Below are positions 36,058 through 45,704 of a stretch of DNA of 64,000 bases, in pieces. This DNA comes from JBDHWI01 sp964590135 (lineage in GTDB: Bacteria > Chloroflexota > Anaerolineae > J036 > Brachytrichaceae). Location of the stretch: assembly GCA_964590135.1 (NCBI GenBank), contig CAZPVX010000011.1, positions 62,001-126,000 of the forward strand, given 5' to 3'. Numbering within the stretch: the first letter of the stretch is position 1; each line of letters starts with the position of its first letter. A program made the position numbers and the translations under genes. The notes below the pieces were generated by a model. The model did not search any database. It saw only the letters and a program-made list of their open reading frames with translations, and was not told where the DNA came from.

Positions 36058-37587
36058 CTATTCCCCGAACCGAATGCCTTGCGCCAGCGGCAAATCGCGC
36101 GAGGCGTTGATGGTGTTGGTTTGCCGGCGCATGTAGCCCTTCCACGCATCGCTGCCGCTCTCGCGCCCGCCGCCGGTGTCCTTCTCGCCGCCGAATGCGC
36201 CACCGATCTCTGCGCCGCTTGTGCCGATGTTGATGTTGGCAATGCCGCAATCGCTGCCGGCAGGGCCAAGAAACTGCTCGCTTGCGCGCAGGCTGTTGGT
36301 GAAGATTGCCGACGACAAGCCCTGCGGCGCCTCGTTTTGCAGGTAGATTGCATGGTCGAGCGTGTCATATTCGACAACATACAAGATCGGCGCAAATGTC
36401 TCACGCTTCACGATCTCGGTTTGCCATGGCATCTTGATGATTGTCGGCTCGACGAAGTTGGGGCCGGCATCGGGTCGCGCGCGGCCACCGCAGATCAAAT
36501 CGCCGCCATCGGCCAGCGCCTGCGCGACGGCTTCGTTGAAACGTTGTACGGCCAGAGGGGTGATTAGCGGGCCGACCAATGTGCCGGCAGCGAGTGGGTC
36601 GCCGAGTTGGATTTGCGCATAGGCACTTTTGAGTTCGGCAATGAACGCTGGCGTGATAGATTTGTGAACGATCAGCCGGCGCGTGGTGGTGCAGCGTTGG
36701 CCGGCGGTGCCAACTGCGCCGAACAGAACCGCGCGTGTCACCAGGTCGAGATCGGCATCCTCATGCACGATGATGGCGTTGTTGCCGCCGAGTTCCAGGA
36801 TGCTCTTGCCCAAACGCGCCGCAACTGCTTGCGCAATATGTTTCCCGACCTGCGTGGAGCCGGTGAACGAGATCAGCGGCAGGCGCGGATCGCGGATCAT
36901 CGGCTCGGCAACATGTTCGTTGCTGCCGATGACGAGGTTGAGCACGCCATGCGCATGGTGATCCGCTGCCACGCGATTGGCGATGTGTTGCACAGCCACA
37001 GCGCACAGCGGTGTAAGCAGTGAGGGCTTCCACACCACCGTATCACCACATACAGCTGCAAGCGCGGCGTTCCAACTCCACACCGCCACCGGAAAGTTGA
37101 AGGCCGTGATCACACCGATCGGGCCAAGAGGCAGCCACTGCTCCATCATGCGATGGACAGCGCGCTCGCTGGGCATCGTCAGGCCGTAGAGTTGTCGCGA
37201 CAGGCCGGCGGCGAAATCGCAGATGTCGATCATCTCTTGCACCTCGCCATGGCCCTCAGCGCGAATCTTGCCCATCTCCAGCGAGATCAGGTCGCCAAGC
37301 GCCTCCTTGTTTTCGCGCAGCGCGTTGCCGAGATCACGGATGAAGTCACCGCGTTTTGGGGCAGGGCGCATGCGCCATTCGATGAAGGCCATCTGCGCCT
37401 GGCGCACGATCAGGTCGTAGCCGGCTTGCGTGACTTGTTGCAAGCTGGCGATGACTGTATTGTTGAATGGGTTGAGCGAGGCAAGCGGTGAGCCGTCGCG
37501 ATCGTTGAGCCAGTCGCCATTGCCGCACGCGCCGGCGTTCAGCGCGCCGATGTTGAGCTTGTCGAGGAGGGTTTGGGTGTTGGTCAT
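36058..37587 (-). CDS. Aldehyde dehydrogenase, ALDH7 (antiquitin/AmaB) type
   Basis: A 509-residue NAD-dependent aldehyde dehydrogenase. The catalytic Cys lies in GTAGQRCTTTRRL, the general base Glu in ILELGGNNAIIV, and the ALDH7 C-terminal signature NINIGTSGAEIGGAFGGEK is clear. ALDH7 members oxidise alpha-aminoadipic semialdehyde in lysine breakdown. The ATG at 37587 gives the family length; a longer frame to 37629 overlaps the promoter space of the divergent gene. Confidence 0.94.
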   Translation of the reverse strand: MTNTQTLLDKLNIGALNAGACGNGDWLNDRDGSPLASLNPFNNTVIASLQQVTQAGYDLIVRQAQMAFIEWRMRPAPKRGDFIRDLGNALRENKEALGDLISLEMGKIRAEGHGEVQEMIDICDFAAGLSRQLYGLTMPSERAVHRMMEQWLPLGPIGVITAFNFPVAVWSWNAALAAVCGDTVVWKPSLLTPLCAVAVQHIANRVAADHHAHGVLNLVIGSNEHVAEPMIRDPRLPLISFTGSTQVGKHIAQAVAARLGKSILELGGNNAIIVHEDADLDLVTRAVLFGAVGTAGQRCTTTRRLIVHKSITPAFIAELKSAYAQIQLGDPLAAGTLVGPLITPLAVQRFNEAVAQALADGGDLICGGRARPDAGPNFVEPTIIKMPWQTEIVKRETFAPILYVVEYDTLDHAIYLQNEAPQGLSSAIFTNSLRASEQFLGPAGSDCGIANINIGTSGAEIGGAFGGEKDTGGGRESGSDAWKGYMRRQTNTINASRDLPLAQGIRFGE

Positions 37588-37627
37588 GCGTGTGGAAAAT
37601 GTATCACGCCATGTTACAGTCGCCGGC

Positions 37628-38224
37628 ATGGCAACGCACTCTGATCTGCCCGTCCTGCCTTTTGCTTCGCAGCGTGAATGGGAGCAATGGCTTGGGGAAA
37701 ATCATGCACAAAGCGCCGGCGTATGGCTGAAAATCGCAAAGAAGAGCGCCGGCGTCCCAACAGTCACCTATGCGGAGGCAGTTGAGTCGGCGTTGTGCTA
37801 TGGCTGGATCGACTCGCATAAGAAGTCCTTCGATGCGCGTTACTTCCTGCAAAAATTTTCTCCGCGCGGGCCGAAGAGCATCTGGTCGAAGATCAACTGC
37901 GAGAAGGCGGAGCAACTCATGGCGGCCAGCCGTATGAAGCCGGCGGGCGCGAGGACGGTTGAAAGCGCGAAGGCCGACGGGCGCTGGGATGCAGCCTATG
38001 CCTCGCAAAGCAGGGCGGACATCCCAGCGGATTTTCAGGCCGCGCTCAATGCAAATTCGCAGGCGAAAGCGTTCTTCGCCACGCTCAATCGCGTCAACCG
38101 CTATGCCATTTACTTTCGCGTCCAGAATGCGAAGAAGCCTGAGACGCGCGCGAAGAACATCGCGAAGTTCATTGAGATGCTGGCGCAGGGGAAGACGATT
38201 TATCCGCAGAAGCCGGCGCGGTGA
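37628..38224 (+). CDS. YdeI/OmdA-family protein
   Basis: A 198-residue soluble protein. The start (PFASQREWEQWLGENH), GVWLKIAKKSAGVPTVTYAEAVESALCYGWIDS (from residue about 31) and the C-terminal NRYAIYFRVQNAKKPETRAKNI region match the YdeI/OmpD-associated family, whose molecular role is poorly known. The ATG at 37628 lies next to the divergent ALDH start region. Confidence 0.9.
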   Translation: MATHSDLPVLPFASQREWEQWLGENHAQSAGVWLKIAKKSAGVPTVTYAEAVESALCYGWIDSHKKSFDARYFLQKFSPRGPKSIWSKINCEKAEQLMAASRMKPAGARTVESAKADGRWDAAYASQSRADIPADFQAALNANSQAKAFFATLNRVNRYAIYFRVQNAKKPETRAKNIAKFIEMLAQGKTIYPQKPAR

Positions 38225-38405
38225 TGCGCATCAGTGTCGCGAGCTTGTCGATGATTCGCTGCAACATTGGCATCTCGTTTGCTGCATCGTGTTGTGGCGC
38301 GATGACCAGCGCGGCAAAGAACGACAGCATGTAAACGGTGATGGCCGTGACAGCCATGAAAGGCGAAACGTTGCCGATCTGATCGGCGATTGAAATTTTC
38401 TTCAT
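38169..38405 (-). CDS. Small single-span membrane protein (tentative)
   Basis: A possible 78-residue protein with a span at about residues 14-37 (SPFMAVTAITVYMLSFFAA) and a polar tail. Codon third positions are host-like, but there is no clear ribosome site and the 3' end overlaps the convergent YdeI gene by 56 bases. Confidence 0.45.
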   Translation of the reverse strand: MKKISIADQIGNVSPFMAVTAITVYMLSFFAALVIAPQHDAANEMPMLQRIIDKLATLMRITAPASADKSSSPAPASQ

Positions 38406-38420
38406 GATGATTTGTAACGT

Positions 38421-38450
38421 AAAGGCGCAGAGTTGCAGAGGCGCAGAGAA
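38421..38450. repeat. GGCGCAGAG-type short repeat
   Basis: Three near copies of a GCGCAGAG/TTGCAGAG unit in a row in the gap between two small minus-strand ORFs. This type of simple repeat is commonly dispersed in some bacterial genomes. Confidence 0.5.
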
Positions 38451-38563
38451 GGCAATTTCCATGCGCGTTGATGCGTAGTGCGCACGCAATCGCATCTGGG
38501 GATGCGAACTACACACCGATGTTGATGTGTAAATGTGTCGCAGGTGCGTGAATGGCGCGTATG

Positions 38564-38767
38564 TTACGGCGCGGCGTGCGGCTCGGTGATGAGCAGGGTG
38601 AAGCGGGGGTTGCGCCGGCCTGCCATCTCTGCGGCTAGCGAGGCGGGCAGGGCGGGGCGCGGCGCAACAGTGAGCGCCGGCGAGGGCAGAAACGCCGGCG
38701 CAAATGCAGCCATCTTGTTGAGCAGGATGAACATGCCAAACAGCAGCCACTCGAAGATGTGTTTCAT
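38564..38767 (-). CDS. Small membrane-anchored protein (tentative)
   Basis: A possible 67-residue protein with an N-terminal hydrophobic segment (IFEWLLFGMFILL) and an Ala/Pro-rich tail. It sits 65 bases after the stop of the YfhO-flippase gene on the same strand. No ribosome site is evident and no family is recognised. Confidence 0.35.
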   Translation of the reverse strand: MKHIFEWLLFGMFILLNKMAAFAPAFLPSPALTVAPRPALPASLAAEMAGRRNPRFTLLITEPHAAP

Positions 38768-38831
38768 TGCGTCAGCGAAAGAGTATCGCGCCATCCAGTG
38801 TTTGTCAAGCACAAGCGAGGGATGCTTGCAT

Positions 38832-41800
38832 TCACGCCCCGCGCCTCACCAGCGGGCGCAGAATCTCGCGCTCGTGCGTGCTGAGCGCGTGCGTGAGCCA
38901 CAGCACGCCGGCGTATGCTGCGCCGCCCAGCGCCAGCCCGATCAACAGCAGGCCGGCCTGCATGAATGTGGCGGCAAATAGCGCCATCACGCCAGCGGCC
39001 AGCAACGGCCGCGCCAGCACATTCACCCAGTTCACCGGCGCGATGTGCCTTCGCACATAGAAGTAAAACGCTGTGCCTTCCACGATCTCGCTGAAGATCG
39101 TCACCACCGCCGCGGCGACAAATGAATAGCGAGGAATCAAGATCAGATTGGCGATAACGTTGAACGCCAGACCGATGATGAAAGCGCGCGTGAGCGCATG
39201 CTGTTGATTCGCTGCGATCAGCGCATAGTTTGTCACGCTGTTGATCCAGCCAACCGGCATGCTCCAGCACATGATGCCAAGCGCGATCGCGCCGGCCGGC
39301 AAGAATTCGCGTCCGCCGAGGATCGCGATCATCGGCTCGGCCATGAATGAGGTGAACACAGCCAGCGGCAGCGCCACCATCACCAGCAGCTTCAGCGCCA
39401 GCACATAGCTGCGCGAGAGCGATTCGTCGCGCTGCAGGGCCATGCGCGACATGGCCGGAAAAAGTGACTGCGTGAAGAACGCAGGGATGATGTTGAACGC
39501 ATCGATGAATTTATATGCAGTGCTGTAATAGCCCACCACCGCCGGCCCCTGCATCGCCTGCAACATGGGCACATCCACCTTGAAAAACAGCGTCGCCAGC
39601 AGATGGTTCATCATCAGCGGGAACGACTCGCGCATCACAGCGCGGTTGCTGGTGTGACGCGGCTCGCCTTCAGGCTCGGGTTGATGGTGCAGCAGTCGGC
39701 CGGCAGCGATCAGCAAGATAAGCAGCGTGATGGTGTTCACGATGATCGAGGTGATGCCGAGGCCGGCCACCCCCAACCCCAGCAGCAGCAGCACCGCGCC
39801 GATGCCGGCCTTCAGCAGCGCGCTAATGATGGTGAGCGACGCCGGCACTTCCGCCTTCTCATATGCAAAGAACAGGCCAGTCAGGCCTGTCGCCAGGCTG
39901 CTCGGTATCTGGCTGATGGCCAGCAGCGCAATCGCGATTTGGGCTTCAGCCGGCAGATCGCCGAATTGCCGCCATAGCAGCATCATGGCAATCAGCAAAG
40001 GCGCGATGCCGGCGGCCAGCAACATGCGCAGCCGGCTCGTTTGCGCCAGATACAGCGTGGAATGGCCCTTGTCGCGCGCGATCTCGCGGGTGAGAAAAGT
40101 GTTCAGCCCGAAGTTCATCAGAATCTCGAACCAGCCCACGATGACGATGGCGAAGTAGTAGTTGCCCGCGCCGGCAGGCCCCAGCACGCGCAGCATCAGC
40201 AGCGCAAACACGAAGTCGATCAGCCTCGCGATGATGTTGAGGCCGGTCAGGATGGCGCTGTTCTTCGCCACCAGCCGCACAGCGCTGGCGCGGTTCAAGC
40301 CGGCGATGTTCACTGCACGCGGCCAGTTGCGCCACAGGTAGACGCCGGCGAGGAACAGCAGCCCGATCAGCGCCAGGAACGTGCTGAAGCCGCCAACTTG
40401 AAAGCTCTGCGGCGAATACTTGAAGCGAACCGTGTGGGCGGCGGGCTGCTGGTTGCTGGCTGCCAGATCGCCATCGAGCAGCACGCCGCGAAAGTTGCCA
40501 TTCACGCGGGTGATGGCGACCTCGCGTTCGCTGGCATTGTCGCTGCCAGGCGGTCGCACGTATGCGCGCCAGCCAGGGAAATCGCTGTCGGCCAGCACGA
40601 GCCACACCGGCTGCGTGATCGCCACGTCCACCCATACCTCGTTGATGCCATAGGCCGTGACGACTGCCGGCGCAGCCTTCGCTGCCACTGGCGTTGCAGC
40701 CGTGACGCCACTCAAGCCGGCAGCAGCGCTCGCGTCGATCAGCACGTGCTCAGTCGGGTTGATCGTCTGAATCGTCTGCGCAAAATCGGTGTACACCACC
40801 GTGCTGTTGAGCGGCAGGGTGAATGCGCGCGGCAGGGCGCGGGTATTTTCGTAGATGGCGGTTGCGCCGTCGTTGAAGACCTCTTTGTAGCCGGCATTCT
40901 CGATTGGCGTCTGCGCTTCTGCGACCACGTATTTTGTGCCAAGCAAATCGAGCAACGGGGAGTCAAGGCTCTGCGGGTTTCGAATGGGGCCGACGCGGTT
41001 GTAGAGCAGATCGCCCTGCGGCTCGATGGCCGCCATGTAATCGGTGTATTGCTTGGGGATGATCGAGTCGTAGCCGCGAATGTCCTGCAGGCCATAGCGC
41101 CAGCCCATGTTCATGTTGAGCGGCTTGAAGGCATCGCTGCCTGCCGGCTCATACGCAGTGACGCGATGTTGCGTGGTGTCCTGCTGCAAAAACGTGATCG
41201 CGCCAGGCGTGAAATCCAGCAGCTTCGGATCAACCGATGGGTTGAAGCCGACGAAGCCGATATTCATGTCGATGACAAGCAGCGCGATGGCGAGGATTGG
41301 CGCGAAGCGAACCAATGGCGAAGGCGTCTCGCTGGTGTTGCGCCGGCGTTGCATCAATAGCCGCCACACCAGGCACGACGCGATGAGCAACGCGCTGAAG
41401 ATCAGCACGTTGCCGGCGAGATAGCTGAAAAACGCCTCAGGTGTGCTGAATGCGCGCTGCACCAACTCGCCGCTCAGCGCGTTTGCAAACGCGGGCTGGA
41501 ATGCGCCCCATGCGAGACGCACCACGATCACGCCGATGATCGCGATCAATCCGATAGCCATCCCCGCCATCGGCGCAGCAAGGGTGGCGCGCGCAAACTG
41601 CACCGGCGCGGTGGGCAGGCGCATGCCGCTCAGCCTGGCCTTTGCGGCGCGCGCCTCGATCAGCAGGCCGTCCAGCGCGAAGCCGGCAAGCGCTGCCAGG
41701 CACAGCGTGAGCGGAATCTTCCAGCGAAACGGCGAATGCAGTTGACTAATGCCGGGCAGGCCGAAGTACAGCACCGCGTAGAAAACGGTGCCGAAGATGA

Positions 41801-43046
41801 ACAGGATGGATGCGATGCCAAGTGTGATGAAGAACCAGGCGGGGAAGGGATTGCGTGTTGGCGAATGGATGGTTTTGCGCTTGATGAATGCCTTGACAGC
41901 GTTCGCGACGGCCATCCCTGCAAGCAGCAATGTGATGAGGCCGGCATACACGCCGGCTTCGACATTGTCCTTGATGCCCCACCACGTGTTGCCGCTCTGC
42001 CCATTCGCCGGCTGCATCGAGAGCGTGAATAGATCGAAATAAAAATGATGCGATTGTGTGCCGAAGAAGTTCGGCATCAGCCACAAAAGCGCGTTGCGAA
42101 GAGGGAACCCATAGCCCAGCACCTGCTCGAATGTGCTGCGCCCTGCGCCACGAAAGTTGCGCGTGACCAGCTCAAACAGCGGGACCAACTGAATCGCGCC
42201 AAGCATGACGCCGGCGAGACCCATCACGCCGAGCCACATCACGCGCATCGCGAGATAGCGCCCATCGATCTTCAAGTTGCGAAAACCGATCACGGTGCTG
42301 ATGCGCCAGATGGCGTAGAACGCGGCCACGAGCGCGCTGTAGACGATGATTTCCACGTGACCGGCGAGGATCATCATCGCGATCGCGAACGCGCCGATCA
42401 CCACCCAAGGCATCGACGAGGGGCGACTGTTGAGCGCCGGCGATTGCTGGATCACCTTCTCGCACATGGCGAGAATCAACGGCAGCCATGCCGCGGCTGC
42501 GACGATCATGGGGAACACGACTGACACGAGCATGAAGCCGCTGAGCTGCCACACCACGCCGGCAAACAGCGCGCTGAGCCGGCGCAGCCCGAGCGTGCGC
42601 ATGAAAATGAACATGAACACGCCGGCGAGGCCGAGTTGCAGCACGGTAAACCAACCATATGCCGCATCCAGCGGCAGCAGCAGATACAGCGCGCTCAGCG
42701 GATACAACATGGAGTGCTGGCCGGCGGCGAGGAACGGCACGCCGGCGAACAGATAGGGATTCCACAGCGGCAGTTGGCCAGCCTTCAGCGCTTCAATTGT
42801 GTGGTGCTTCCACTGATAGTTCTCCAGGATCAAATCATCGAGCAGCGCATTTTGCGGCTGATCGATGCCGAACTGCGCGGCAGATGCGCGAAACGGCTGA
42901 TACTGGAAGAGGTTGTCGACGGGCAATTGCGTGCGGCTGCCAAAGGTGACTGAGAGAAAGGGCGTGAAGGGCAACAGCAGCAGCACAGCGACACAGAGTG
43001 CAGTGGCAACCCAGGGTCGCTTTAGCCATGAAAGCAACGATTGCAT
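38832..43046 (-). CDS. YfhO-family membrane protein fused to a Wzx/MurJ-like flippase
   Basis: A 1404-residue polytopic protein made of two parts usually encoded separately. Residues 1 to about 910 are YfhO-like: a first span, the external FQYQPFR loop, about twelve more spans, then a large extracytoplasmic domain (about 600-880) and a closing span. YfhO proteins are GT-C-type and act in glycosylation of surface polymers. From about residue 918 (RLVAKNSAILTGLNIIARLIDF) to the end is a complete polysaccharide flippase of the MOP superfamily with about twelve to fourteen spans. The fusion suggests coupled flipping and sugar transfer. Two small tentative ORFs follow. Confidence 0.9.
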   Translation of the reverse strand: MQSLLSWLKRPWVATALCVAVLLLLPFTPFLSVTFGSRTQLPVDNLFQYQPFRASAAQFGIDQPQNALLDDLILENYQWKHHTIEALKAGQLPLWNPYLFAGVPFLAAGQHSMLYPLSALYLLLPLDAAYGWFTVLQLGLAGVFMFIFMRTLGLRRLSALFAGVVWQLSGFMLVSVVFPMIVAAAAWLPLILAMCEKVIQQSPALNSRPSSMPWVVIGAFAIAMMILAGHVEIIVYSALVAAFYAIWRISTVIGFRNLKIDGRYLAMRVMWLGVMGLAGVMLGAIQLVPLFELVTRNFRGAGRSTFEQVLGYGFPLRNALLWLMPNFFGTQSHHFYFDLFTLSMQPANGQSGNTWWGIKDNVEAGVYAGLITLLLAGMAVANAVKAFIKRKTIHSPTRNPFPAWFFITLGIASILFIFGTVFYAVLYFGLPGISQLHSPFRWKIPLTLCLAALAGFALDGLLIEARAAKARLSGMRLPTAPVQFARATLAAPMAGMAIGLIAIIGVIVVRLAWGAFQPAFANALSGELVQRAFSTPEAFFSYLAGNVLIFSALLIASCLVWRLLMQRRRNTSETPSPLVRFAPILAIALLVIDMNIGFVGFNPSVDPKLLDFTPGAITFLQQDTTQHRVTAYEPAGSDAFKPLNMNMGWRYGLQDIRGYDSIIPKQYTDYMAAIEPQGDLLYNRVGPIRNPQSLDSPLLDLLGTKYVVAEAQTPIENAGYKEVFNDGATAIYENTRALPRAFTLPLNSTVVYTDFAQTIQTINPTEHVLIDASAAAGLSGVTAATPVAAKAAPAVVTAYGINEVWVDVAITQPVWLVLADSDFPGWRAYVRPPGSDNASEREVAITRVNGNFRGVLLDGDLAASNQQPAAHTVRFKYSPQSFQVGGFSTFLALIGLLFLAGVYLWRNWPRAVNIAGLNRASAVRLVAKNSAILTGLNIIARLIDFVFALLMLRVLGPAGAGNYYFAIVIVGWFEILMNFGLNTFLTREIARDKGHSTLYLAQTSRLRMLLAAGIAPLLIAMMLLWRQFGDLPAEAQIAIALLAISQIPSSLATGLTGLFFAYEKAEVPASLTIISALLKAGIGAVLLLLGLGVAGLGITSIIVNTITLLILLIAAGRLLHHQPEPEGEPRHTSNRAVMRESFPLMMNHLLATLFFKVDVPMLQAMQGPAVVGYYSTAYKFIDAFNIIPAFFTQSLFPAMSRMALQRDESLSRSYVLALKLLVMVALPLAVFTSFMAEPMIAILGGREFLPAGAIALGIMCWSMPVGWINSVTNYALIAANQQHALTRAFIIGLAFNVIANLILIPRYSFVAAAVVTIFSEIVEGTAFYFYVRRHIAPVNWVNVLARPLLAAGVMALFAATFMQAGLLLIGLALGGAAYAGVLWLTHALSTHEREILRPLVRRGA

Positions 43047-43311
43047 TAGCCGGCAATCTTACCGCAGGCCTCACACCGGCACGAAGGGACTGGCTGCATT
43101 TTTGCGCGCATCGCGCGAATACAAAAGCGACCTTAAAATGTGGCGTGCAATTGTTAAAAAACATTGGTTGCGCCGGCGCATCGGAGTTGTATAATGCCGC
43201 CCGCTTTCACGGGGAAGGCTTAGAAAATGCGCAGACGAAACGCCGGCTGCGAGAATGAAAATTGCATGGCAAGGGGGATTGGGGGCGCGCGATGCAATAC
43301 AACAATCAGGC

Positions 43312-43986
43312 ATGAAACTACCTGCTACGAAGATACTCCTGGTGCAAGGCGGCCTGGGTGATTCAGTCGGACCCATCCTGGAACGCTACGGTTATCGCGT
43401 GGTGTGGGTGCGCACCGCGAAGAATGCTCTCGCGCGCATCGCTGTCGAAACCCCCTCGCTTGTCATCATCGACATGCCCTCATTGCGCGTGAGCGCCGAG
43501 AAACTGTGTCAGGCGATCAAGCGTGTGAAGGATGTGCCGGTGCTGATGATCGTGCCGGAGAATATGCCTGCCGGCGCGACCTATGACGGCGAGGCAGATG
43601 CCATCGTGCCGCGCCCGCTGCAGTTGCGCCGGCTGCTCAACCGCGTCGAGAAGCTCATGCCCGATGGGCTGACGATTGAACTGCGCTGCGGCGACCTCGT
43701 GTTCAGGCCGGCGGATGGCGTGTTGCGCAAGCGCAACGAGGAGCAATACCTCAATCCCAAGCTCTCCAAGTTGCTGCAACTGTTCATGCAGCGACAGGGC
43801 GAGGTGTTGTCGCGCAAGCTGCTCATGCAGCAAGTCTGGGATACGAGCTACCTGGGCGACACGCGCACGCTCGACGTGCACATCCGCTGGTTGCGCGAAG
43901 CCATCGAGGACAATCCCACTGAGCCGGCCTACCTGCACACTGTGCGGGGGCAGGGCTATCGATTCGACAATCCAAAGAGAAAATAA
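43312..43986 (+). CDS. Response-regulator-like protein with degenerate receiver and OmpR-type winged helix
   Basis: A 224-residue protein. The receiver-like domain (about 1-115) keeps a central Asp (LVIIDMPSL) but lacks the acidic pair at the first strand (ILLVQGG) and has Arg for the conserved Lys (VPRPLQ), so normal phosphorylation is doubtful. The C-terminal OmpR/PhoB winged helix is standard: NPKLSKLLQLFMQRQGEVLSRKLL, VDVHIRWLREAIEDN-like recognition region and HTVRGQGYRF. An in-frame ATG at 43255 would add 19 residues of non-family sequence. It overlaps the kinase gene by one base; no histidine kinase is nearby. Confidence 0.88.
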   Translation: MKLPATKILLVQGGLGDSVGPILERYGYRVVWVRTAKNALARIAVETPSLVIIDMPSLRVSAEKLCQAIKRVKDVPVLMIVPENMPAGATYDGEADAIVPRPLQLRRLLNRVEKLMPDGLTIELRCGDLVFRPADGVLRKRNEEQYLNPKLSKLLQLFMQRQGEVLSRKLLMQQVWDTSYLGDTRTLDVHIRWLREAIEDNPTEPAYLHTVRGQGYRFDNPKRK

Positions 43987-44933
43987 TGAATATCGTCGTC
44001 ACCGGCTCAATCGCCTACGATTACCTGATGACCTTCCCCGGGTCATTCGCCGAGCACATCCTGCCAGAGCATATGGCGCGCATCAGCTTGAGCTTTCTGG
44101 TCGATTCGATGGAGCGCCGGCGCGGCGGCTGCGCGCCCAACATCGCCTATACGCTTGCGTTGCTGGGTGAGCGACCGCTGTTGATGGGAACCGCCGGCCA
44201 GGACTTTGGCGAGTATCAGCAATGGCTCGAATCAGCCAACGTCGACACGTCTCTGGTCACGATCGTGCCGCACAAGTTCACGGCGTCGTTCTTCTGCAAT
44301 ACCGATCAGCACAACAACCAGATCGCATCGTTCTACACCGGCGCGATGGCCGACGCGCGGCAACTGTCGTTCAAGGCGCTTGCAACCAAGCCCGATCTGG
44401 CCATCATCTCGCCCAACGATCCGGATGCGATGGTCAAATATGCGCATGAGTGCCGCGAGTTGGGCATTCGCTACATTTACGATCCAGGGCAGCAGGTGGC
44501 GCGCTCATCTGCGGATGAGCTAAGGGCCGGCATCATCGGCGCGAACGTGCTCATCTGCAACGATTACGAGTTTGAGGTGATTCGCCAGAAGACTGGCCTG
44601 ACCGAAGCGGATGTGCTGTATGCGTCCGAGGCGCTCATCATCACGCGTGGCGACAAGGGGTCGAGCATCCTGCTGAAGGACCATCGCGTGGATGTGCCGG
44701 CGGTGCCGGAAGATCGCATCGTCGATCCCACCGGCGTGGGCGATGCCTTTCGCGGTGGCGTGTTGAAGGGGCTGGCGATGGGCGCAGACTGGGAGACGTG
44801 CGGCCGCTTTGGCAGCGTCGCAGCCACCTATGCGCTGGAGTGCGTTGGCGGCCAGAGCCACAACTACTCGTGGGGAGAATTCAAGTCGCGCTACGAGGCG
44901 CACTTTGGCGCGCTGAATGGGCTTGGGGCGTAA
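43986..44933 (+). CDS. PfkB-family carbohydrate/nucleoside kinase
   Basis: A 315-residue ribokinase-fold kinase. The N-terminal Gly pair lies in RRRGGCAPNIAYTLALLG, and the catalytic Asp and anion hole in DPTGVGDAFRGG near residue 245. The fold and spacing resemble bacterial adenosine kinase-like members, though the sugar or nucleoside is not certain. Its ATG shares a base with the regulator's stop (TAATG), so the two are one operon. Confidence 0.9.
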   Translation: MNIVVTGSIAYDYLMTFPGSFAEHILPEHMARISLSFLVDSMERRRGGCAPNIAYTLALLGERPLLMGTAGQDFGEYQQWLESANVDTSLVTIVPHKFTASFFCNTDQHNNQIASFYTGAMADARQLSFKALATKPDLAIISPNDPDAMVKYAHECRELGIRYIYDPGQQVARSSADELRAGIIGANVLICNDYEFEVIRQKTGLTEADVLYASEALIITRGDKGSSILLKDHRVDVPAVPEDRIVDPTGVGDAFRGGVLKGLAMGADWETCGRFGSVAATYALECVGGQSHNYSWGEFKSRYEAHFGALNGLGA

Positions 44934-44942
44934 GGGGAGATT

Positions 44943-45701
44943 TCAGCCAAATCGTCCGCTTACGTAGCGCTCGGTGCGTTCATCCCTCGGCGCAAGAAAG
45001 ATTTGCTCGCGTTGTCCGTTCTCGATGCACTCGCCGCCGAGAAAAAAAGCGGCGGTGTCGGCCACGCGCGCAGCCTGCTGCACGCTGTGCGGCACGATCA
45101 CGATCGTGTATTCCGCCTTCAACTGCGCCAGCATCTCTTCGATCTTCGCCGTGCTGACTGGGTCGAGCGCAGCCGTTGGCATGTCGAGCAGCAGCACTTC
45201 GGGTTGCAGCGCCAGCACGCGCGCGATGGACAAGCGTTGTTGTTGGCCGCCGCTGAGCGCAAGCGCCGAGATGCCGAGCCGATCCTTCACCTCGTCCCAC
45301 AGCGTCGCCTGCTTCAGAGCTCGCTCGCTCGCCTCGTCCAACGCGGCCTGATTGCGCACCTTCATCAGACGCAAGCCGTAGGTTACATTGTCGTAGATGC
45401 TCATCGGCAGCGGCACCGGCTGCGCGAAAACCATGCCGGCCTTGCGCCGCAAGTCTGACAGGTCGACCTGTGGATTGAATACGCTGACGCCATCGAGCTT
45501 GACATCGCCCTCGTGCCGCTCGCGGTATTGCAACTCGGCCATGCGATTGATCGAACGCAGCAGGCCGCTCTTGCCGCCGCCGGCTGGCCCAAAGACTGCC
45601 GTCACCGATTTCTCTGGGACGCCGAGCGAGACGCGCTTCAACACCTGGTCGGCGCCGTGCCACAACGAGTAATTCTCAAAAACCACCTTGAAGTTTGGCA
45701 T
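44943..45701 (-). CDS. pstB: Phosphate ABC transporter ATP-binding protein PstB, atypical Walker B
   Basis: A 252-residue ATPase of the high-affinity phosphate importer. Walker A is GPAGGGKSG (family GPSGCGKST), the signature LSGGQQQRLSIARVL, and the switch His lies in VPHSVQQAARV. Walker B reads VLLLDMPTAALDP: the catalytic Glu of the usual DEPTSALDP is Met here, and the codon is clearly ATG. This would be expected to slow ATP hydrolysis. It is the last gene of pstSCAB, three bases after pstA. Confidence 0.92.
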   Translation of the reverse strand: MPNFKVVFENYSLWHGADQVLKRVSLGVPEKSVTAVFGPAGGGKSGLLRSINRMAELQYRERHEGDVKLDGVSVFNPQVDLSDLRRKAGMVFAQPVPLPMSIYDNVTYGLRLMKVRNQAALDEASERALKQATLWDEVKDRLGISALALSGGQQQRLSIARVLALQPEVLLLDMPTAALDPVSTAKIEEMLAQLKAEYTIVIVPHSVQQAARVADTAAFFLGGECIENGQREQIFLAPRDERTERYVSGRFG

Positions 45702-45704
45702 GGC

